Shown here piece after piece: positions 24,814-32,411 of a stretch of DNA of 33,347 nt. The stretch lies in NCBI RefSeq assembly GCF_000827555.1, contig NZ_CDOI01000167.1, positions 1 through 33,347 on the forward strand, given 5' to 3'. The translations under genes and the position numbers were made by a program. The DNA comes from Capnocytophaga canis. Lineage in GTDB: Bacteria; Bacteroidota; Bacteroidia; Flavobacteriales; Flavobacteriaceae. The notes under the pieces were generated by a model that worked only from the letters and a program-made list of their open reading frames with translations, searched no databases and had not been told where the DNA came from. The first letter of the stretch is position 1; each line of letters begins with the position of its first letter.

Positions 24814-26589
24814 TTACTCAGATAATTTGATAGCTTCCAATTGCTTTTTGTAAGCTGCTAACAATGCCTCTTGGTGAGCTTTATCTCTTTTATACTTAGC
24901 TAACTCTTCTTTTGCCATATTCAATTTATCTTGAATAGTATCAATTTTTTTGTATTCAGCTATAGCAACCTCTGCCTTTTCAATATTCTCGTAAGCTTCT
25001 TTGTATTGATCATCAAATTTCTCGTACCCTGTAAGTATAGATTTAAACACCATTTTAATCTTAGAGAAATTGTCTTTTTGGTCTTTCAATCTTTGCTCAA
25101 CAAAATAACGATCCGCTGCCTTTTGAACTGCCTCATTGTATTTCGCAACAACCTCATCAAATGCTTTTCTATCTTCATTTGTAGATGAACCTACAAAGAA
25201 AGACTTAACTCGAGCAAACTCCTTAACAACTCCTGTAACCTCTGCTCTTAACTTAGCTTTTAGTTTATTATCTCTTATCGCTTCTTCATAAGCGTGAGCT
25301 GCATTAGCAACTGCTTGTCTTCGTGTATTTATCACAGCTTCACCCAAGTTGTTTTCTATTGCTTGGTTAAGGGCCTCTTTTGCGTCAGCTAATTTTTTAG
25401 CAAAGTTAGCTATGGTACCTGGTTTATTCTCATCTTGCTCGTTATACAAAGCGATAGCGTTGTCATACTGAAGAGCCAACTGCGGTAGATATTCAATATT
25501 TTTTTGCAAATCTGCCAAAATAGAGGTAGTATTAACTTTATCTGCTTTCACCTCTATTTTAAACAAAGAAGTTGTTATTCCTTCATATTTAGAAGTAACA
25601 TCTGACGCTGTCAAAGCTTGTAAATTTTGAACTTCTATAACATCTGTAACATCCACAGCAAGAGGAAACTGAGTGTACAAAATCTCTCCATCATTTACTT
25701 TTTCTTGGAAATCTTGAAGCAATCTGCTTATCTCAAGTTGTTCCGCTTGTTCCGATACTTTTTCGGCTGCTTTCTCAAGATCTTCTAATTCGTTGGTTGA
25801 AGAGGCTGTATTGTAAGCCAACTCAGCTCCATGCTCTTTTGCTTCATACTCTTTTACTTTAGCAGCATACTCCTCAGTTGAACCATTTTTAAGCCCATCC
25901 AATGCCGCAAGAAGTGCTTTGTTTTTAGCGATAATATCTTGTTGCTCTTTGATATCTCTTGCTTTCACAGCCTCAAGTGTTGTAGCACTTTGTGTCAAAC
26001 CTGCAATCTCGGTTTCTTTTTTGATTATATGACCTGTAAGTTTTACAACCTCTCCCGCAGCGTCGTTCATCTGTTTCTCAATGAAAGTGTATTTTTCCAA
26101 TTTCTTTCTAAACAACTCGTTTTGAGCGTCTAACAAGTTAGCTTCTGCTTCAGCTAATGCTTTCAATGCGTTAGCTTGTTCAGCTTTCAACTGATCATCA
26201 GCAGCTTTTGCTTTCGCTAAAGCACGCTCTGACTCAAGTCTTGCTTTTTCAGCATCGAGCTTCAACTTAGCTATGTCATTGTCACTCTGAGCCTCGTTAA
26301 CAGCATGTTGCAACTGTTTGATAGCAAGGTCAAGCTCTGCATTCTTAACAGAAACAAGCTCCTTGGCTAAAAATGCCTCTCTAATTTTAACCTCCACTCC
26401 GTAAGCAGCCGTTTCCGCTACTTGTTGAGCTGTTTTCGCTTTTGTATTTTCCGCATTAGCGTTTAGTTCATTCGCCTTTGCGTTACGCAGATCTCTCACT
26501 GAGTCTGATTCGTTGTCTTTCACGCAGGATGTTAAACCTGTGGCTAACACCGCTGAAAGAATCGCTGGAATAATAATTCTTTTTTTCAT
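24814..26589 (-). CDS. Large coiled-coil lipoprotein, probably surface-exposed
   Basis: The 591-residue protein has a lipoprotein signal (MKKRIIIPAILSAVLATGLTSC, lipid cysteine 22). The next residues, VKDNESD, contain the K-D-acidic pattern that directs lipoproteins to the cell surface in Capnocytophaga. The mature protein is almost wholly alpha-helical. Ala/Lys/Glu-rich coiled coil covers about 35-180 and 190-290; a less regular middle part contains ILYTQFPLAVDVTDVIEVQN (about 305-325). Helices rich in Asn/Ala/Glu run from 370 to the end, finishing YKKQLEAIKLSE. No enzymatic motif is seen. A possible promoter with both boxes lies upstream, leaving a leader of about 125 bases. It is first in a pair with the outer-membrane barrel gene. 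Function unknown; a filament, spacer or adhesin scaffold are all possible. Confidence 0.88.
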   Translation of the reverse strand: MKKRIIIPAILSAVLATGLTSCVKDNESDSVRDLRNAKANELNANAENTKAKTAQQVAETAAYGVEVKIREAFLAKELVSVKNAELDLAIKQLQHAVNEAQSDNDIAKLKLDAEKARLESERALAKAKAADDQLKAEQANALKALAEAEANLLDAQNELFRKKLEKYTFIEKQMNDAAGEVVKLTGHIIKKETEIAGLTQSATTLEAVKARDIKEQQDIIAKNKALLAALDGLKNGSTEEYAAKVKEYEAKEHGAELAYNTASSTNELEDLEKAAEKVSEQAEQLEISRLLQDFQEKVNDGEILYTQFPLAVDVTDVIEVQNLQALTASDVTSKYEGITTSLFKIEVKADKVNTTSILADLQKNIEYLPQLALQYDNAIALYNEQDENKPGTIANFAKKLADAKEALNQAIENNLGEAVINTRRQAVANAAHAYEEAIRDNKLKAKLRAEVTGVVKEFARVKSFFVGSSTNEDRKAFDEVVAKYNEAVQKAADRYFVEQRLKDQKDNFSKIKMVFKSILTGYEKFDDQYKEAYENIEKAEVAIAEYKKIDTIQDKLNMAKEELAKYKRDKAHQEALLAAYKKQLEAIKLSE

Positions 26590-26722
26590 CGTCTTAAAAA
26601 AAAATTAAAGTTAATAATTAATTTGTTTACTATAATAATTTTACGGCACTACTGCCATTTGATTTTACTCAACTATTCTGAACTACTCGCAATAGCTACG
26701 CCACTACTTTCATTGCACGTGA

Positions 26723-26753
26723 CAAAGGTAAATAAATTTTTTTTATACACAAA
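26723..26753 (-). promoter_or_regulatory. Promoter of the coiled-coil lipoprotein gene with -33 and -7 boxes
   Basis: On the minus strand TTTG (26750-26753) is followed after exactly 19 bases by TACCTTTG (26723-26730), a full match to TTTG / TAnnTTTG. Transcription would start near 26715 and leave a 5' leader of roughly 125 bases before the ATG at 26589. Confidence 0.7.
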
Positions 26754-26865
26754 AAAAAGTTTTAAAAAATTTTCTTAATCGCTAACCATCAATTGTTGAT
26801 CTTTAATTGCCTATACAATAATAATTCGTAACAATCAACTCTTAATACGTAACTATTGTTTGGGG

Positions 26866-26895
26866 CAAAGATATATAAAAAAAACTCTTTTCAAA
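26866..26895 (-). promoter_or_regulatory. Second upstream promoter candidate
   Basis: On the minus strand TTTG (26892-26895) is followed after 18 bases by TATCTTTG (26866-26873). It could give a longer leader for the lipoprotein gene or drive a small RNA; no gene begins between it and 26753. Confidence 0.5.
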
Positions 26896-27051
26896 CTTTT
26901 TTAACTTAACTATAACAACATCCGCACGAACGGTCAAAAACATGCCTTGAACCGTTAATTTTTTAGAATAAAATTAACAAATGCAGCGTAAGAGATTTGG
27001 AATTGTTAAAAGGTTCAAGAGTTCAAGGTTTAAAGTTAATTACGCTGTTGG

Positions 27052-27342
27052 CTATTGGCTGTTGTTTGTTGCTTTTAAAATACTTAATTGTAACCATATT
27101 TTGTTCTTCTGAAATCTCATAGTACAAAGAGAATTTTCCTTTAAAAAAATACGTCTGTATAAATTGAGGTCGCCTATGTAATGTGCTAAAAAATAAGGGG
27201 TTTCAGAAATGGATTGTTCAATAGAATTCACTTGCTCAACTATTTTCAAAGAATAGGTATTGGACTTGTTTCTATCTATCCAATATTCTAAATTTGAGAA
27301 ATAAGCTGTTTCTGCGGTAGGTGTCCAAACTGTTTTGTACAT
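27052..27342 (-). CDS. ParE/RelE-family toxin-like protein
   Basis: The 96-residue protein resembles the ParE/RelE toxin fold. An N-terminal strand (YKTVWTPTAETAYFSNLEYW) leads into helices (NTYSLKIVEQVNSIEQSISE), a PYFLAHYIGDLNLYRRIFLKE strand-turn-strand, and a C-terminal pair (LCTMRFQKNKIWLQLSILKA). RelE members cut mRNA in the ribosome and ParE members inhibit gyrase; the sequence does not decide between them. It overlaps the preceding antitoxin-like gene by 55 bases in another frame, which shows the pair is co-transcribed. The ATG at 27342 is the only start that preserves the first strand. Toxin identity is good at fold level, moderate for activity. Confidence 0.78.
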   Translation of the reverse strand: MYKTVWTPTAETAYFSNLEYWIDRNKSNTYSLKIVEQVNSIEQSISETPYFLAHYIGDLNLYRRIFLKENSLCTMRFQKNKIWLQLSILKATNNSQ

Positions 27343-27554
27343 AATTTCAAGGCTCTGTTTCTAACTTCTTCACTTGAAATTAATAGACCTTGTTTAGCCT
27401 CTTCATTAGATTTTGCTATATTTTCTAAATCTTGTTTATCCAATGCAAAAGAGTCTATCTTACGCTCTATTTCAATTCCCATTTCATCTAATATTTGCGT
27501 TAAAAGCTGATACTCTTGAAAACTAAGATTTCTCTTTAATGTGATCGTATTCAT
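27288..27554 (-). CDS. Antitoxin-like protein upstream of the ParE/RelE toxin
   Basis: The product from ATG 27554 has 88 residues. It is helical and charged, with a short N-terminal stretch (MNTITLKRNLSFQEYQLLTQ), a central segment IEIERKIDSFALDKQDLENI and a Glu-rich region before a basic tail. The tail beyond about residue 70 overlaps the toxin start. A TTG at 27572 could extend it by six residues, but the promoter box TACCTTTG covers that codon, so the ATG is chosen. Position and size (small gene just before a ParE/RelE-like toxin) identify it as the antitoxin; no specific DNA-binding motif is recognised. The 55-base overlap is longer than usual for such pairs. Confidence 0.72.
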   Translation of the reverse strand: MNTITLKRNLSFQEYQLLTQILDEMGIEIERKIDSFALDKQDLENIAKSNEEAKQGLLISSEEVRNRALKLCTKQFGHLPQKQLISQI

Positions 27555-27569
27555 AACTTCTGTTTCCTG

Positions 27570-27577
27570 CAAAGGTA
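27570..27577 (-). promoter_or_regulatory. Putative -7 promoter box of the toxin-antitoxin pair
   Basis: The minus strand reads TACCTTTG, a full TAnnTTTG match, ending 15 bases before the antitoxin ATG at 27554. It overlaps the alternative TTG start at 27572 and so argues against it. Confidence 0.55.
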
Positions 27578-27583
27578 AGAAAA

Positions 27584-27790
27584 ATAAATTACGAATGATT
27601 AATTATTAATTACGAATTACGATAGTTAATTACGAATTACGATAGTTAATTACGAATTACGATGGGTAATGAAAAATTACAAATTACGAATTACGGGAAT
27701 GGATAATTCCGTAATTGGTAATTTGAAATTCGTAATTTCGTAATTCATAATTTCGTAATTCGTAATTCGTAATTTCGTAATTTGTAATTA
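27584..27790. repeat. AT-rich repeat array, copy 4, with a 56-bp core
   Basis: Tandem 20-bp units TACGAATTACGATAGTTAAT occur at 27611-27630 and 27631-27650 and in altered form at 27651-27670. The 56-bp core at 27682-27737 shares GGATAATTCCGTAATT with the other copies but differs more in its second half. Degenerate TTCGTAATT units follow to the asd stop codon. Confidence 0.88.
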
Positions 27791-27793
27791 ATA

Positions 27794-28783
27794 CTACACA
27801 AGTCCTTTTTGAATGAGGGCTTCAGCAATCTGAATGGTGTTGGTAGCGGCTCCTTTGCGGAGGTTATCGGCAACAACCCACATATTCAAAGTGTTTTTCT
27901 GTGATTCGTCACGACGAATACGTCCCACAAATACGGCATCCTTACCTTGTGCGTAAAGAGGCATAGGGTAACTGTTCGTAGTGGTATCATCTAAGACTTG
28001 AATCCCTGCCGATGTTGATAGTAATTGTTTGACTTCTTCGAGGTTGAAATCGTCACGCAATTCAATATTTAAGGACTCACTATGCCCTCCAACCACTGGG
28101 ATGCGTACGGCTGTGGCCGTTACGGCAATGGAATCATCGCGCATAATCTTTTTCGTTTCGCGTACCAATTTCATTTCTTCTTTGGTGTAGCCATTGTCCT
28201 CAAAAACATCACATTGAGGAATAGCATTGCGGTGAATCTGATAGTGGTATGCTTTCTCCCCTTCTACTCCATTGTATTCATTTTCAAGTTGCTTTACAGC
28301 CTTGACTCCTGTTCCTGTGATAGACTGATAGGTGGAAACCACCACACGCTTGATGCCGTACTTTTGCTGTAATGGTGCTAAAGCTACTAACATCTGAATG
28401 GTAGAACAATTGGGATTTGCTATGATTTTATCTTCTTTAGTAAGTACGTCAGCATTTATTTCGGGGATAACTAATTTTTTGGTAGCGTCCATACGCCAAG
28501 CTGAGGAATTGTCGATAACTGTAGTACCAACCTGTGCAAACTTCGGAGCCCACTCCAAAGAAGTACCTCCTCCTGCCGAAAACAACGCAATGTCTGGTTT
28601 CAACGAAACGGCTTGTTGCATACCAACTACTGCATATTCTTTACCTCGAAAGGTAATTTTCTTACCTACAGATTTCTCTGATGCCACAGGAATCAATTCT
28701 GTTACTGGAAAATTACGCTCTTCCAAAACCTCTAACATCACGTTACCGACCATGCCCGTAACGCCTACAACTGCTACTCTCAT
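27794..28783 (-). CDS. asd: Aspartate-semialdehyde dehydrogenase
   Basis: Asd reduces aspartyl phosphate to aspartate semialdehyde, a branch point to lysine, diaminopimelate, threonine and methionine. The 329-residue protein has the NADP-binding GVTGMVGNV loop (7-15), SAGGGTSLEWAP (69-80), the catalytic cysteine in ANPNCSTIQM (C126), QSITGTGVKAV and the substrate-binding RIPVVGGHSESLNIEL. Length is normal. It stands directly after a repeat array and 56 bases downstream of the transporter gene on the same strand, with no terminator or -7 box between, so read-through from the transporter is possible. Identification is secure. Confidence 0.97.
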   Translation of the reverse strand: MRVAVVGVTGMVGNVMLEVLEERNFPVTELIPVASEKSVGKKITFRGKEYAVVGMQQAVSLKPDIALFSAGGGTSLEWAPKFAQVGTTVIDNSSAWRMDATKKLVIPEINADVLTKEDKIIANPNCSTIQMLVALAPLQQKYGIKRVVVSTYQSITGTGVKAVKQLENEYNGVEGEKAYHYQIHRNAIPQCDVFEDNGYTKEEMKLVRETKKIMRDDSIAVTATAVRIPVVGGHSESLNIELRDDFNLEEVKQLLSTSAGIQVLDDTTTNSYPMPLYAQGKDAVFVGRIRRDESQKNTLNMWVVADNLRKGAATNTIQIAEALIQKGLV

Positions 28784-28839
28784 GCTTTTTTTATATTGAA
28801 AAATTAATTTAAAGTTTGATAAGGCTGTAAGCCTATTGC

Positions 28840-31182
28840 CTACTTAACTCCGTGCATCAATTTCTTGATCAATGGGTTAAGAGATATTATTAACAATCCT
28901 GCAACTACAGGAACTATGGTAAATATAAGGAAGAAAGTCGACAAGCTATACTGGTTCGTTATATTCTCAATTTGCCCCCCAAGGATGGCTGCAACCTTAT
29001 TGCCTATGGCAATTGCCAAGTACCATACTCCAAACATAAAGGCAATCATCCGAGCTGGAACCAATTTCGACACATAGGATAGACCTACAGGCGACATACA
29101 TAACTCTCCCATAGTATGGAACAAGTACGCCAATACCAACCAAATCATACTTACTTTAATCCCCTCGGTAACGCCATGAGCTCCAAGGGCTAACAATCCA
29201 AAACCAATTGCCATGATGATTAGTCCAAGTCCGTATTTCACAGCCGCAGGTGGATTGTAACGGCTATCCCACCAACGAGAGAAAAGGTTTGCCAACGCAA
29301 TTATAAAAAAGGAATTAAGAATAGAAAACCATGAGGTAGTGATTTCCACCCAGTTGGATTTTTCCTCGCGAACAACAGCCTTGACCACTCCACTGTTAGC
29401 ATGAAGACTTGCAGCACGTTCTTTTGCCCATTCCATTTTTTCAGCATCTACATACCCAAACGATGAGAAATCATTATTTCGCGGTAGCATAAAAATATCC
29501 TGCCCCATTTCAAAACGAGCATCGGTCTCACCAATAATGGTTTCTCTACTTACCAATGAATATGTATTATTTTCAGTAGCGTAAAAATCATATAGTTTTT
29601 CCCCTTTTTTATCCGTAACTATGGCTCCCGTTTCAGGGTTTACTCGTGGGACTGCAATGGTTGGAATTGCTTTTTCTACAATTTCATATTTCCCTTTTGG
29701 GGTGTTTTTATCCGTGAACGGCACATACTTTGTAATAGCTTTTCCAGATACATCAACTTCGGTGATTTTGAACATTTTCTGTGTTTTGGTAGTAATATGC
29801 ACCTCCGATGCTAATTTAGTATCATCGATCGCTAAAGGAATTTGTTTCATCACGAAATCACCTTCGCTATTGATTTTCAAATCCTTACCATCACTATCGT
29901 ACACCTGAAATGCATCGTAACTCACGCTATAAGCAACCGTATTAAAATCGCGTTTAAGCATCCAACCAACAACTACCCACACCAAACCGAAGCATACCAA
30001 AAGTACAATATTCGATGCAAATATCTTTGAAAACGTTTTCTTACCTAACAGATACAACACATAGGTGATTAACAACAACGGAATAACCGTGAGTAACGCA
30101 TTAACCACGTTGAAAATAACTGCCTGACTACCCAACAGCTCACGCTGTACGTTATCACGAGCAAAAATAATCAAAGATGAAGCTCCTTGCTCAAACGACA
30201 ACCAAAAAAATACAGTAAAAAACGCAAAGATAATTACAGTAATCATTCTGTTTCGAACGATTTTCGTGTAACGAGAAATACGAGAGATGACTACAAAAAG
30301 AAACACAAAAAGCCCAAAGACTACAGCAATGTATTGCCCTTTGATGTTTTGAGTTTCTAAAAACTTAAATAAGTCGATCCCACCAATTCTTGAAAGCGGG
30401 TCGTTAATAGCATACCCTAACCCAATAATTGCTGCAATGGCTATCAAAACTTTATCAAGCATCGTAAATGGATTACGCTTTTCGAGGTCATTGATTTCTT
30501 TATTAACATACTGTTTTTCAGAAACTTCCTTTCGAGCTTTCGAAGGCACATCACCTACGGTTCCAAATAGCGGACGAGCCAACCAAAACTGCAAGGTTCC
30601 CAACAGCATAAAAACACCTGCTAAACCAAATCCCCAACTCCAGCCCACTTTTTCAGCAATATAGCCACAAAGCATCATCCCGAAAAAAGCCCCTGCGTTC
30701 ACACCCATATAGAAAATGGTATACGCTCCATCTTTTTTTTCTGGTAAATCCTTATACATGTGTGAGATAATGGACGTCATATTCGGTTTAAAAAAACCTG
30801 TTCCAACAACCAATAACCCCAGTCCGACATATAGCCAAAATTCGGTTTCCACCGCCATCGCAGCATGTCCTAATGTCATAATGACTGCTCCAATGACAAT
30901 AGCCCATCGATAGCCAGTAAATCGGTCAGCGATGATCCCTCCCACAATAGGAGTCAAATACAGCAACATCACATACGTGCCGAACAAAGCTCCTGCGTTT
31001 TCGGTTGTCCATTGCCACCCAGGATTATAGCCTATCATTGCCATTGTTAGGAAGTTAATGAGCAACACTCGCATTCCGTAGAACGAAAAACGTTCCCACA
31101 TCTCGGTGAAAAATAACACAAACAACCCTGCCGGATGCCCTAGCACTTGCGTGTCAAAAAAGTTCGATCTCGCTTTTTCCAT
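28840..31182 (-). CDS. POT-family peptide transporter with a large internal insertion
   Basis: Proton-coupled oligopeptide transporter of the POT/PTR2 family in the inner membrane. The 780-residue protein shows the proton-coupling motif E27xxE30R31 (TEMWERFSFYG), FYMGVNAGAFFG (157-168), FWLSFEQGASSL (326-337) and GELCMSPVGLSYVS (692-705). Typical bacterial members have about 450-520 residues. The excess lies in one hydrophilic block, residues about 411-612, between a helix ending GWMLK and the helix starting WFSILNSFFI; it contains beta-rich repeats of the kind EGDFVMKQIPLAIDD and GKAITKYVPFTD. Such insertions are known in Bacteroidota members but their function is unclear. A TTG-N19-TATATTTG promoter lies upstream. 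Substrate specificity is not determined. Confidence 0.93.
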   Translation of the reverse strand: MEKARSNFFDTQVLGHPAGLFVLFFTEMWERFSFYGMRVLLINFLTMAMIGYNPGWQWTTENAGALFGTYVMLLYLTPIVGGIIADRFTGYRWAIVIGAVIMTLGHAAMAVETEFWLYVGLGLLVVGTGFFKPNMTSIISHMYKDLPEKKDGAYTIFYMGVNAGAFFGMMLCGYIAEKVGWSWGFGLAGVFMLLGTLQFWLARPLFGTVGDVPSKARKEVSEKQYVNKEINDLEKRNPFTMLDKVLIAIAAIIGLGYAINDPLSRIGGIDLFKFLETQNIKGQYIAVVFGLFVFLFVVISRISRYTKIVRNRMITVIIFAFFTVFFWLSFEQGASSLIIFARDNVQRELLGSQAVIFNVVNALLTVIPLLLITYVLYLLGKKTFSKIFASNIVLLVCFGLVWVVVGWMLKRDFNTVAYSVSYDAFQVYDSDGKDLKINSEGDFVMKQIPLAIDDTKLASEVHITTKTQKMFKITEVDVSGKAITKYVPFTDKNTPKGKYEIVEKAIPTIAVPRVNPETGAIVTDKKGEKLYDFYATENNTYSLVSRETIIGETDARFEMGQDIFMLPRNNDFSSFGYVDAEKMEWAKERAASLHANSGVVKAVVREEKSNWVEITTSWFSILNSFFIIALANLFSRWWDSRYNPPAAVKYGLGLIIMAIGFGLLALGAHGVTEGIKVSMIWLVLAYLFHTMGELCMSPVGLSYVSKLVPARMIAFMFGVWYLAIAIGNKVAAILGGQIENITNQYSLSTFFLIFTIVPVVAGLLIISLNPLIKKLMHGVK

Positions 31183-31207
31183 TGTTAGTCAATATTTTTG
31201 ATTAGGG

Positions 31208-31237
31208 CAAATATACCATTTCTTTTGAAAAAAACAA
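31208..31237 (-). promoter_or_regulatory. Promoter of the POT transporter gene
   Basis: On the minus strand TTG (31235-31237) is followed after 19 bases by TATATTTG (31208-31215), close to the TTTG / TAnnTTTG consensus. The ATG at 31182 is 25 bases downstream. The -33 side coincides with the T-tract of the terminator of the gene before. Confidence 0.65.
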
Positions 31238-31271
31238 GAGACAAACACGAATCACTTAACATGCTTGTCTC
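31228..31271 (-). terminator. Rho-independent terminator of the DoxD-DoxA gene
   Basis: On the minus strand GAGACAAGCATG pairs with CGTGTTTGTCTC over 12 bp (two G-U) around a 10-base loop, followed by TTGTTTTTTTC. It starts 46 bases after the stop at 31318 and overlaps the transporter promoter. Confidence 0.9.
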
Positions 31272-31317
31272 TATTATCAGAAGTAAAGTCAATCACTTAC
31301 AGTTAATTTCATTGCTA

Positions 31318-32331
31318 TCAATGTATTTCGGCAGTCCACTCAGCTCCACTAATATCAATAAGTTTCAGCGTTTTAACTTCTGATTTAGGCAATCCTTCTA
31401 AGGAAACTGACAAATCTGCTTTTGCTCCCAAAGGCAATATCAAACTATGCTTCCCTGGCTTCACTTTTGCTACATAATAGTTATTGATTTTTTCCTGAGG
31501 AAATTTTGATAAATAGTTCATATTCCAACTTTTAGAAACTTCTCCTTTTTCATTTAAAATTTGTATTTCAATTAAAAAAGAACCATAAACATCGGCTCCT
31601 TCTACCCGAAATACTTCAAAAGTGAGTTCATTATCAGCTAATATTACATTTGAGATTTCCACCTTGGGTTTCACCGATTTATTATGTAATTTTCCAAATA
31701 CTCCCCCGTGAAAATATTGGTTTGTAAATAACGTAATCGAAAAAATTAATAATGAAAATACCAATACCAAAGGTTTCAATTGTTTGATTGTCAAAATTCC
31801 TGAACCTAAGTAATTAAACCACTTTTTGGTGGTAAAAGCATAGTTTTTACGCATCAAAAAATCATCAAGTGAATAAAATCCACCACCCGTCAGGAAAATG
31901 GTAAAACCTCCCGCTAAGCCCAAAACACCGATTTGCCATTCGTCTAAACAAGTGGTTCCCAACCATCCTGAACCCAACAAAATTCCCATTGCCAAAGAAA
32001 AAACTCCAATGCTCATCAAGCGTGTGAATAGCCCTAACATAATGAACAAGCCCACAATCGCTTCCACTATGGTAAAGGCTATCATAGCAAACTCTAATTT
32101 ATCGGGATTAGAGACTAAGTATTCAATTAAAGGTTTTATTCCCAATGCATTAGGTAAAAAATGATTAAACTTCTCACCTACATAACCTGCCACTTCCGGA
32201 GAAAGTTTATCTTCTAAAACCACGCGTCGCCAAAAGGCAGAAAAGTACGTCCAACCGATAACCAAACGTAAAGACAAAGCGAACAACCCTGCCCAAGAGG
32301 AGAATTGCTCCTGATATGTATTATTTTTCAT
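31318..32331 (-). CDS. DoxD-DoxA fusion protein (thiosulfate:quinone oxidoreductase-like)
   Basis: The 337-residue protein fuses two domains. Residues 1-165 form a DoxD/DoxX-like membrane region with four helices (ALSLRLVIGWTYFSAFWRRV, AMIAFTIVEAIVGLFIMLGL, IGVFSLAMGILLGSGWLG and IGVLGLAGGFTIFLTGGGFY). A fifth helix (LVLVFSLLIFSITLFTN, about 190-206) leads to a soluble C-terminal domain (about 225-337) with DoxA-like beta strands (VILADNELTFEVFRVEGADV, KPGKHSLILPLGAKADLSVS). In Acidianus the separate DoxD and DoxA subunits oxidise thiosulfate to tetrathionate with quinone; activity in Bacteroidota fusions is not established. Promoter box upstream, terminator downstream, so monocistronic. Confidence 0.85.
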   Translation of the reverse strand: MKNNTYQEQFSSWAGLFALSLRLVIGWTYFSAFWRRVVLEDKLSPEVAGYVGEKFNHFLPNALGIKPLIEYLVSNPDKLEFAMIAFTIVEAIVGLFIMLGLFTRLMSIGVFSLAMGILLGSGWLGTTCLDEWQIGVLGLAGGFTIFLTGGGFYSLDDFLMRKNYAFTTKKWFNYLGSGILTIKQLKPLVLVFSLLIFSITLFTNQYFHGGVFGKLHNKSVKPKVEISNVILADNELTFEVFRVEGADVYGSFLIEIQILNEKGEVSKSWNMNYLSKFPQEKINNYYVAKVKPGKHSLILPLGAKADLSVSLEGLPKSEVKTLKLIDISGAEWTAEIH

Positions 32332-32362
32332 TTAAACTCTTTTTAATATTAAAATTTTATTA

Positions 32363-32370
32363 CAAAAATA
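32363..32370 (-). promoter_or_regulatory. Putative -7 promoter box of the DoxD-DoxA gene
   Basis: The minus strand reads TATTTTTG, a TAnnTTTG match, ending 31 bases before the ATG at 32331. No clear -33 element is found at the right spacing. Confidence 0.45.
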
Positions 32371-32411
32371 GCTTACTTTCCAAATCAGAAAAGTAAAATA
32401 ATATAATAGCT

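Larger units (their letters stand above)
26590..27051. other. Long intergenic region upstream of the lipoprotein gene
   Basis: No coding frame is convincing in these 462 bases. The region contains two minus-strand promoter candidates (26723-26753 and 26866-26895), a GGCA/TGCC mini-hairpin in the inferred leader, and an inverted repeat AACGGT/ACCGTT at 26934-26961 followed on plus by AATTTTTT. Near 27010 there is a short tandem GTTCAAGA/GTTCAAGG. A small RNA cannot be excluded. Confidence 0.45.

Noticed and set aside
26934-26969. Plus-strand terminator AACGGT/ACCGTT with AATTTTTT
   Set aside because: The stem is short and bulged, and no plus-strand gene lies upstream that it could terminate.
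28082-28799. Plus-strand frames opposite asd
   Set aside because: Antisense to a well-conserved enzyme gene; compositionally shadows.
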